NCBI RefSeq assembly: GCF_009602705.1
Contig: NZ_VSWH01000001.1
Location: forward strand, 2,418,001 to 2,482,000
DNA: 64,000 bases
DNA from: Chryseobacterium vaccae
Lineage (GTDB): Bacteria > Bacteroidota > Bacteroidia > Flavobacteriales > Weeksellaceae
Direction of reading: 5' to 3'
The position numbers and the translations under genes are program-made. The notes beneath the pieces were generated by a model. The model saw only the letters and a program-made list of their open reading frames with translations, ran no database searches and was not told the origin of the DNA. Shown here piece by piece: positions 43,628 through 51,095 of the stretch. How positions within the stretch are numbered: the first letter of the stretch is position 1; every line of letters begins with the position of its first letter.

Positions 43628-43715
43628 GGATAAAATAACATCCTAAAATAATAAGCATCGATAAAACAAATGCAATACTCAGGTTAAAAACAAATGAATA
43701 GTCAAAAGTCTCCAT
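43545..43715 (-). CDS. Possible small single-pass membrane protein (56 residues)
   Basis: From an ATG at 43713-43715: METFDYSFVFNLSIAFV, a hydrophobic helix to about residue 30 (LSMLIILGCYFILRK), then a short aromatic and basic tail (FWCYSYDFPYWRKYNKKK). This is a plausible small membrane protein. A longer frame starts at 43766. A TAAATTTA sequence ~30 nt upstream is one base from the -7 consensus. It overlaps the plus-strand frame at 43487-43627. Family unknown. Confidence 0.38.
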   Translation of the reverse strand: METFDYSFVFNLSIAFVLSMLIILGCYFILRKINHKSGFWCYSYDFPYWRKYNKKK

Positions 43716-43848
43716 AGTTAGTAGTTTTTCAGTTTTTATGGCGCTAAATTTAACATAAATTTCCAAACAAAGTGAAATAAAAACTACAAAGACTAAAACT
43801 CAAGCCTGAGAATAACAAAGTTATTTAAATATTTCTTTGCCTACAAAG

Positions 43849-44304
43849 TTATTCGGACCAGGTTACAGGAATATACACGGTAACAAATCCATCATTATCT
43901 ACCTGAGCATCAGATACAGTCATGGTAACAGAACCATAACCAGTCCATCCTCCTTGTCCCTGCATCGCAGAGAAAATATAATTTCCTGCCGGAATCCCCT
44001 CATAATATTGAGGCAGAGTCTGAAAACCACCACTATAGTAAGTATCATATACTTCACCGGTATCGATATTTTCGGCAAGAAAACTGCCTACATCATGATT
44101 CCCTGAAAGGATTTTGGTTCCGTTTTGAGATAAAAGCCCAAACCTAATCTTATACGATTTTGTTTTAGAAACTTCTTTTGCTGGATCTGATTTCTTTTCA
44201 TTAGACTGAATCTGGACATCCGTAATATCATCATTGGATGAACACGAAAGGGCAACAGCCGACATTCCTGCCAAGGCAAGTGCCATAAAAATTGTTTTTT
44301 TCAT
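43849..44304 (-). CDS. Lipoprotein of unknown function
   Basis: 151 residues. The signal KKTIFMALALAGMSAVALSC places the lipid Cys at about residue 21, followed by SSND, a spacer typical of surface-exported Bacteroidota lipoproteins. The mature domain (KIRFGLLSQNGTKILSG, YYEGIPAGNYIFSAMQGQGG, VTMTVSDAQVDND, VTVYIPVTW) looks like an immunoglobulin-like beta sandwich. No family recognised. It has its own -7 box and is transcribed alone. Confidence 0.62.
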   Translation of the reverse strand: MKKTIFMALALAGMSAVALSCSSNDDITDVQIQSNEKKSDPAKEVSKTKSYKIRFGLLSQNGTKILSGNHDVGSFLAENIDTGEVYDTYYSGGFQTLPQYYEGIPAGNYIFSAMQGQGGWTGYGSVTMTVSDAQVDNDGFVTVYIPVTWSE

Positions 44305-44324
44305 AATAAAGTAATTTGGTAAAA

Positions 44325-44332
44325 CAAAAATA
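44325..44332 (-). promoter_or_regulatory. -7 box (TATTTTTG) of the 43849-44304 lipoprotein gene
   Basis: An exact TAnnTTTG match on the minus strand, 20 nt before the ATG. Confidence 0.45.
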
Positions 44333-44590
44333 ATTCATTCATATGAACTGAATAAAAATCATTCATGAACTAATAATTACATCAGAATAAATAAAACAGA
44401 TCCACTCCAAAATACTATGATCAACACGGGCTGAATCCTCGTTTAAGTCTCACTTATATCCAACACCCGATCAAAAAATTTACATTTTTTATCTTTTTTA
44501 ACATCCTTTAACTAAAATTTGGCTTCATAATTGAAAATACAAACAAAGCAGAAACCGTTTTGGTGGAAACTACTTATTAAAATTTGAATT

Positions 44591-45142
44591 ATGAAAAAGA
44601 TAGTATTAGCAGGTTTTTTATCCGTTTTTTTACTAACGGCCTGCAAGAAAGACGAAAGGACAGCAGAAAAGTCTCTGGAACAGCAGAAACTTGAATTTCA
44701 GGCCAGACAGCTTGAAATAGAAAAACAGAAACTGGCTATTGAAAAAGAAAAGCTGGTATATGAAGCTCAGAAAAAGGCAGACAGCATTGCAGAAGATAAA
44801 AAATCAAAAACTGCAGCAGCCAATAATTCAAAACCTCAGATCATAAGAGAAACAAAAACCATATACAGAGACAGAGGGTCCAATTCCAATTCAGGAAGCG
44901 GAAATTATGCAAACAACGGAAGCAATGCTTCACAAGGTACAACCCAGCAGAAAAAAGGGATGAGTAAGGCAGCCAAAGGAACAATCATTGGTGCCGTAGG
45001 TGGAGCTGCTGCAGGAGCGATTATCGCTAAGAAAAACAGAGGTCTTGGTGCCGTGATTGGTGGTGTAGTTGGTGGTGCAACCGGATATACTATCGGTAGA
45101 TCACAGGACAGAAAAGACGGAAGAGTACAGCCTCGTAATTAA
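44591..45142 (+). CDS. Lipoprotein with coiled coil and glycine-zipper segment
   Basis: 183 residues. The signal KKIVLAGFLSVFLLTAC has the lipid Cys at ~18. A long charged coiled coil (~24-72; EKQKLAIEKEKLVYEAQKK) is followed by a Ser/Asn/Gly-rich linker and a glycine-zipper region (~130-165; GTIIGAVGGAAAGAIIAKK and GAVIGGVVGGATGYTIG) of the YMGG/OmpA-like type, which can insert in or pack against a membrane. It is probably an envelope structural or stress protein. A strong terminator follows. Confidence 0.75.
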   Translation: MKKIVLAGFLSVFLLTACKKDERTAEKSLEQQKLEFQARQLEIEKQKLAIEKEKLVYEAQKKADSIAEDKKSKTAAANNSKPQIIRETKTIYRDRGSNSNSGSGNYANNGSNASQGTTQQKKGMSKAAKGTIIGAVGGAAAGAIIAKKNRGLGAVIGGVVGGATGYTIGRSQDRKDGRVQPRN

Positions 45143-45162
45143 TATTTTTCACGATAACATGT

Positions 45163-45190
45163 AAAGATTGCTTATTTTTAAGCAATCTTT
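45163..45190 (+). terminator. Terminator of the glycine-zipper lipoprotein gene
   Basis: AAAGATTGCTTA (45163-45174) pairs perfectly with TAAGCAATCTTT (45179-45190), loop TTTT, T-run following. It ends 5 nt before the next ATG. Confidence 0.85.
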
Positions 45191-45194
45191 TTTT

Positions 45195-46835
45195 ATGGTC
45201 CTACTTCTCTTTTCCTGTATTCTTATCATCCCGGTTCTGGCAGGCTGGGGGAAGATCACAGGATCTTTTTTCGGATCGCTGTATGAAGGCATTTCAGCAA
45301 ATATATTGTCCGGAATATTAGGATTAAGTCTCATCTGGACCATTTTAGCTTTTTTTATTCCTATTAATATATATATAGAAATCCCCGTTATATTGACAGG
45401 TCTTTTCTTTTTTTTCAGGAATAAATTATATCAGTATTTTTATTATTTTTCAAAAAAAGACATTACCCTGATAGCAGGTATTTCAATGATTATCCTGTAT
45501 TGTAGTTCTTTCTATCCTTATATATTGGATCATTTCGGATATTATGTCCCTACAATACAATGGCTTACAGAATATGGTCTGGTAAAAGGTATTTCCAATC
45601 TGGATCTTACCTTGGGACAAATGTCGGTATGGCATATTTTCCAGGCTGGATTTTCTGGCTTCTCAGATCCGTTTTTAAGAATTAATGCTCTTCTTCTTAT
45701 CATATATGTAATGTATATTTTTGAGAGAAAAAGCTGGATACAATTATGCTTTCTACCAATATTGCTTCTTTTTTCACAATCACCATCTCCGGATCTTCCT
45801 GTGATCACCCTCTCCTTAATTATTCTGAATGAAATACTGACCGGAAATAAAAAGTCCAATCTTCTTTTTGCCTTTTCAGCTTTTGTTTTTGCGATAAAAC
45901 CCACCATGATATGGCTTCCGATCCTGACTTTCTTCTTTACTGTTTTTACCCTTAAAACTAAATTCAGCAGTCTGATCTTTGGGTTTTCAATACTCCTGTT
46001 ATTTTTTATTAAAAACATATGGACATTCGGCTACCCGGTTTTCCCTGTTGCTATTGCAGATCTTGGAATAGGATGGAAACCTAATCCTGATATATTGAAT
46101 ACTTCTTCACAATATGCCATTCAAAAAACATTTGATATGCAGTACTCCTATGAAGAAATTCAGAAGTTTACTTTTAGGGATCACGTTAAAAACTGGCTCA
46201 CCTTAAAAGGGATTAAATCAAAGATCAACCTTCTTTTTATCATAAGCCTTATCCTGTTTACCGCTTTTGCTTTCTTTAAAAAGAAAAGGATTATCACCAT
46301 AATCTGCCTGTCACTGCTGATAAAAAGCATATTTGTTTTACTTTTTTCCGCTCAGTACCGCTTTTTTATTGATGTATTTTTTGTAATATTTTTCGTAGTA
46401 CTGTTTCAGTATTTTAACAAGAAAAGATCAGTATTTATCTTTGCAGCCGGCAGCCTGATTTTGATGTTCATTCTCACACTTCCCTCTTTTATCCAACAGT
46501 ACATTCCTAGTTTCAGACCCGGAAGTTTTATGGCTGGATTTAAAAAAGAGCAATTGTATAAACCTTCTGTCTATCAGTATAAAAAATACAATACATTTGA
46601 AGTAGGAAACTTAAGGTTTAATATTTCCGAAAACTATCCTTTTAATTTTGACACTCCTCTTCCTGCGATTTCAGAAAGTTTCCTTTCAGACGATGTACAT
46701 TCAGGAATTTTCCCACAGTGTATAGATGAAAAAAATATAAAAAAGGGATTCATCTGGAAAAAACTGTCCCCCAAAGAAAAGAAAGAAGCAGAAAAGGTTA
46801 TTCATACTATCAAAAACACTGATAAACAGAACTAA
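45195..46835 (+). CDS. Polytopic membrane protein, possibly a GT-C-type glycosyltransferase
   Basis: 546 residues from the ATG at 45195; an upstream TTG start would lie inside the preceding terminator. About 11-12 hydrophobic helices fill residues 1-440 (for example VLLLFSCILIIPVLAGW and IPVILTGLFFFFRNKLYQYF). A soluble C-terminal tail of ~100 residues follows (SFRPGSFMAGFKKEQLYKP). The loop YILDHFGYYVPTIQWLTEYG after the third or fourth helix, with its Asp, recalls the first periplasmic loop of GT39/PMT-like glycosyltransferases and of LIC_10190-type membrane proteins. This is inference. It precedes aroC by 44 nt. Confidence 0.55.
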   Translation: MVLLLFSCILIIPVLAGWGKITGSFFGSLYEGISANILSGILGLSLIWTILAFFIPINIYIEIPVILTGLFFFFRNKLYQYFYYFSKKDITLIAGISMIILYCSSFYPYILDHFGYYVPTIQWLTEYGLVKGISNLDLTLGQMSVWHIFQAGFSGFSDPFLRINALLLIIYVMYIFERKSWIQLCFLPILLLFSQSPSPDLPVITLSLIILNEILTGNKKSNLLFAFSAFVFAIKPTMIWLPILTFFFTVFTLKTKFSSLIFGFSILLLFFIKNIWTFGYPVFPVAIADLGIGWKPNPDILNTSSQYAIQKTFDMQYSYEEIQKFTFRDHVKNWLTLKGIKSKINLLFIISLILFTAFAFFKKKRIITIICLSLLIKSIFVLLFSAQYRFFIDVFFVIFFVVLFQYFNKKRSVFIFAAGSLILMFILTLPSFIQQYIPSFRPGSFMAGFKKEQLYKPSVYQYKKYNTFEVGNLRFNISENYPFNFDTPLPAISESFLSDDVHSGIFPQCIDEKNIKKGFIWKKLSPKEKKEAEKVIHTIKNTDKQN

Positions 46836-46867
46836 TGCAGAAACTTTATTATCTGAAGAAAAATAGG

Positions 46868-46875
46868 TAATTTTG
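46868..46875 (+). promoter_or_regulatory. -7 box (TAATTTTG) of aroC
   Basis: An exact TAnnTTTG match ending 4 nt before the ATG at 46880; same spacing as at fmt and dus. Confidence 0.55.
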
Positions 46876-46879
46876 TATC

Positions 46880-47950
<1,071 letters not shown>

Positions 47951-47966
47951 TATAAAATACGGAGTA

Positions 47967-48530
47967 ATGAAAAATTACTGGGACAACGGGATCTCTTTTG
48001 AAGAGTATATCCGTATCGGAAGAGAAAGACTGGAAAATCCTGCTAACGAACAGGAAGCCGAATATAAACAATATTATGAACTGGGACTTCAGAGAATGGA
48101 CAGAACTTTAAAAAAGTATGTTCCAGATGAAGATCAGCTGAAAGAACTTGCTTCTAAAAACTTTGACGGAAAGATCCTGATTATTTCTGAAGCATGGTGC
48201 GGTGATGCCAGCGCCACAGTTCCGGCTCTTGTTAAATTCTTTGAAGGGCATAATGAAGTAAGAATTTTCCTAAGAGACAGCGATAAAAGTCTGATCAATC
48301 AGTTTCTGACCAATGGAACAGAATCTATTCCTAAAGTGATTATCCTGGATCAAGATTTTAATATAAAGAATTCCTGGGGGCCTCGTCCAAAATACGGACA
48401 TGAGCTTCTGATGAAATATAAAGCAGATCCTGAAGGCTATCCAAAGGATAATTTCTATAATGATCTTCAACTTTATTATGCCAAAAACAGAGGTAAAGAT
48501 GCTGTTCAGGAAATTTTAGAATTATTGTAA
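47967..48530 (+). CDS. Thioredoxin-fold protein with single-Cys WCGDA motif
   Basis: 187 residues, no signal peptide. A thioredoxin fold is seen at KILIISEAWCGDASATVPALV (~69-89) with the cis-Pro segment SIPKVIILDQD (~121). The active-site motif is W-C-G-D-A, so the second cysteine of the usual CxxC is missing; this matches a family of single-Cys thioredoxin-like proteins common in Bacteroidota. The role may be glutaredoxin-like or non-redox. It starts 17 nt after aroC and is probably co-transcribed with it. Confidence 0.82.
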   Translation: MKNYWDNGISFEEYIRIGRERLENPANEQEAEYKQYYELGLQRMDRTLKKYVPDEDQLKELASKNFDGKILIISEAWCGDASATVPALVKFFEGHNEVRIFLRDSDKSLINQFLTNGTESIPKVIILDQDFNIKNSWGPRPKYGHELLMKYKADPEGYPKDNFYNDLQLYYAKNRGKDAVQEILELL

Positions 48531-48567
48531 CAGAATTTATTCAAAAGATAACGGTAAAAATCGGCCT

Positions 48568-49107
48568 ATGAAAAAGAATATTATTTACCTCGTACTGATC
48601 GTCATCATTGGTGTTATTGTATTTATTCCGGGAGTAAGAAGCTACCTGAAAGACCAGTTTTTCCCGGTGGCTACCATTGAGAATGCAGTGCATGTAAGTG
48701 AAGAAGATTATGATATTGAGCTGAAAGGAATGAATGTTCCGGATACCAACCTTAAAAACTTCAGAAACAAAGCTGTTTTTCTTAATTTCTGGGGAACATG
48801 GTGCCCTCCATGCAGAAAAGAATGGCCTTCTATTCAAAAGCTGTATGATTCCCGAAAAGAAAATGTAGATTTTGTACTCATCGCAATGAATGATAAAGAG
48901 GATGCTGTAAAAAAATTCCTCGCAGAAAACAATTACAATGTTCCCGTATATATTGCGCAAAGCCCGATCTCTGAAAAGATTCTTCCCAAAGCTTTCCCTA
49001 CTACGTTCCTTTTGGACAAAACAGGAAGAATCATCATTAAAGAAGATGCTTACAGAGATTGGAATACGGAAACTGTGCATCAATTCATTGATAACATTAT
49101 CAAGTAA
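48568..49107 (+). CDS. TlpA-like membrane-anchored thiol-disulfide oxidoreductase
   Basis: 179 residues. One N-terminal membrane helix (KNIIYLVLIVIIGVIVFIPG) anchors a periplasmic thioredoxin domain. The active site is WCPPC in FLNFWGTWCPPCRKEW (~68-83), and the cis-Pro is in AFPTTFLLDKTGRI (~143). WCPPC is typical of TlpA/ResA-type reductases that reduce periplasmic disulfides, for example in cytochrome c maturation. It lies 38 nt after the WCGDA protein gene, so two thioredoxin-fold genes are in tandem. Confidence 0.88.
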   Translation: MKKNIIYLVLIVIIGVIVFIPGVRSYLKDQFFPVATIENAVHVSEEDYDIELKGMNVPDTNLKNFRNKAVFLNFWGTWCPPCRKEWPSIQKLYDSRKENVDFVLIAMNDKEDAVKKFLAENNYNVPVYIAQSPISEKILPKAFPTTFLLDKTGRIIIKEDAYRDWNTETVHQFIDNIIK

Positions 49108-49194
49108 TTTTTTTAACTAAATTTTATAATTAATTGGTACAAAATTTGCGAATTTTATAGCGTTGAAAAAATTTATTTAAAAACTAAACACAAA

Positions 49195-49536
49195 ATGAAG
49201 TATTCAAAATTGAATCTTGCAAAAGAAGCCATTAGCCACAAAGGTTTCGTAAAAAAAATCCCTGACATTTTCAGAATGGTAAAAATGTGGAGAAAAGGAA
49301 TCTATCCTATGAAATCCCTTGACATCATCCTGCCTTTACTGGGACTTTTATATGTGATCTCCCCTATTGATCTTCTCCCTGAATTTGCCATTCCGGTACT
49401 GGGCGTTATGGATGATATTGCCGTTTTATCGCTCACTATCCCAAAACTGATTAAAGAAGTGGACAAATTCCTGCTTTGGGAAGCTGAACAAAGGCTGAAA
49501 GGCACAAAAGTTATTGATGCAGAAATTGTAAAATAA
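49195..49536 (+). CDS. YkvA-family (DUF1232) membrane protein
   Basis: 113 residues. The central hydrophobic hairpin carries the DUF1232 signature as LLGLLYVISPIDLLPEF (~44-60) and GVMDDIAVLSLTIPKLI (~66-82). Relatives are small membrane proteins of unknown function found in nearly all phyla. The N-terminal basic half (KIPDIFRMVKMWRKG) is cytoplasmic. It is monocistronic with its own terminator. Confidence 0.87.
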   Translation: MKYSKLNLAKEAISHKGFVKKIPDIFRMVKMWRKGIYPMKSLDIILPLLGLLYVISPIDLLPEFAIPVLGVMDDIAVLSLTIPKLIKEVDKFLLWEAEQRLKGTKVIDAEIVK

Positions 49537-49559
49537 TCGCATTAGCAAAGAAAATATGA

Positions 49560-49585
49560 ACCATTCCGAACACTTCCGGGATGGT
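49560..49585 (+). terminator. Terminator of the DUF1232 gene
   Basis: ACCATTCCG (49560-49568) pairs with CGGGATGGT (49577-49585, one G-T), then TTTTTTG. Confidence 0.8.
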
Positions 49586-49634
49586 TTTTTGTTGACAAAT
49601 CAGTGATAAATTTTTAAGCCTTATTTCAAATCCT

Positions 49635-49642
49635 TAAATTTG
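49635..49642 (+). promoter_or_regulatory. -7 box (TAAATTTG) of pyrEF
   Basis: An exact TAnnTTTG match, 19 nt before the ATG at 49662. Confidence 0.55.
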
Positions 49643-49661
49643 CAGTATCTAATAAAAAATA

Positions 49662-51041
49662 ATGGAAAGTAAAAAAGAATTCTTCTTAGAGTGCTATAAG
49701 CTGGGCATCATTAAATTCGGAAGGTTTACCCTGAAAAGTGGTATCGAAAGTCCGTTTTATGTAGACCTCAGACCTTTGGCTTCAGACCCTAAAATTTTAA
49801 AAAATCTTGCTAATTATTTATTGGAAATGCTTCCTCTGGATAATTTTGACCTGATCTGCGGAGTTCCTTATGCTGCTCTTCCAATGGCTACGGCCATGTC
49901 ACTGGAAAGCTATATTCCATTAATCATTAAAAGAAAAGAAGCAAAGAGCTACGGAACAAAAAAACTGATTGAAGGAATTTACCAGAAAGGGCAGAACTGT
50001 CTTTTGGTAGAAGATGTCATCACTTCCGGAAAATCGCTTGTAGAAACAATTGCTGAAGTAGAGCAGGAAGATCTTAAGGTAGCTGATATTGTTGTGGTAC
50101 TGGACAGAGAACAGGGAGGAAAACAACTACTGGAAAGTAAAGGTTACAGAGTACATACGCTTTTCAATATTTCGGAAGTATGCGATATTCTTCAGGAAAC
50201 CGGAGAATTATCTGATGAAGAAGTGGCTAGAATCCAGGATTTTCTTCAGGGAAACCATATCCAGTTTGAAGAAAAAATCAGACCTTCTTATGAACAGAAA
50301 CTACAGCAGACCCAGCATTCTGTTTCAAAAAAGTTACTAGAAACTGCCTTGGCTAAACAATCCAACCTGATTGCTTCGGCAGATGTTACAACCACTCAGG
50401 AACTTTTGGATCTTGCTGAAAAAGTAGGTCCGCATATCATTGCTTTAAAAACCCATATTGATATTATTTCAGATTTTGATTACGAAAAAACCATACTTCC
50501 TTTAAAAGAGCTTGCTTCAAAACATCAGTTTCTTCTAATGGAAGACCGCAAGTTTGCTGATATTGGAAATACCCAAGAGCTTCAGTTTACAAGCGGAGTT
50601 TTCAAAATTACAGACTGGGCAGATTTTGTGACCTCCCAGGTGATAGGTGGTTTTGAATCTTTAGATTGTTTCAAGAATGTAGGCGTAGTAGCCATTGTTG
50701 GAATGTCTTCCAAAGGAGCTTTAACTACTGCTGCATATCGTGAAGAAGCCCTTAAAGTAGCATTATCACATCCTAATGTAATTGGTGGAGTATCACAAAA
50801 CCAGATTCCGGAAGATCTTTTATTATTTACTCCGGGGGTAAATCTTGCCGACTCGGGAGACGGAAAAGGCCAGCAGTATAATACTCCGGAGCACGTTTTC
50901 AAAATGCTTCATACCGATTTCATTATCGTAGGAAGAGGTATTTATAAGTCTGATAATCCAGAAGCAGCTGCGGTTACCTATAAAAACGAAGGCTGGAATG
51001 CTTATATCAATTCTTTACAAAAAAAAGAGATTCAGGGTTAA
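49662..51041 (+). CDS. pyrEF: Bifunctional orotate phosphoribosyltransferase / OMP decarboxylase (PyrE-PyrF fusion)
   Basis: 459 residues covering the last two steps of UMP synthesis. N-terminal PyrE domain (~1-195): FTLKSGIESPFYVDLR, CGVPYAALPMAT, KRKEAKSYGTKK and the PRPP motif LLVEDVITSGKSLVE (~112-126). C-terminal PyrF domain (~220-455): ALKTHIDIISDF (Lys ~264), MEDRKFADIGNT (the D-x-K-x-x-D set, ~288), and GRGIYKSDNP. The domain order and the EDRKFADIGNT form match eukaryotic UMP synthase, not the separate E. coli-type PyrF. No frameshift occurs at the junction, so it is one polypeptide. Confidence 0.94.
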   Translation: MESKKEFFLECYKLGIIKFGRFTLKSGIESPFYVDLRPLASDPKILKNLANYLLEMLPLDNFDLICGVPYAALPMATAMSLESYIPLIIKRKEAKSYGTKKLIEGIYQKGQNCLLVEDVITSGKSLVETIAEVEQEDLKVADIVVVLDREQGGKQLLESKGYRVHTLFNISEVCDILQETGELSDEEVARIQDFLQGNHIQFEEKIRPSYEQKLQQTQHSVSKKLLETALAKQSNLIASADVTTTQELLDLAEKVGPHIIALKTHIDIISDFDYEKTILPLKELASKHQFLLMEDRKFADIGNTQELQFTSGVFKITDWADFVTSQVIGGFESLDCFKNVGVVAIVGMSSKGALTTAAYREEALKVALSHPNVIGGVSQNQIPEDLLLFTPGVNLADSGDGKGQQYNTPEHVFKMLHTDFIIVGRGIYKSDNPEAAAVTYKNEGWNAYINSLQKKEIQG

Positions 51042-51070
51042 AATCCTATAAAATATATTCAAAATAAGTT

Positions 51071-51078
51071 TATATTTG
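51071..51078 (+). promoter_or_regulatory. -7 box (TATATTTG) of the 51096-53918 gene
   Basis: An exact TAnnTTTG match, 17 nt before the TTG start at 51096, which supports that start. Confidence 0.5.
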
Positions 51079-51095
51079 GGCTTTATCAAAGGATA

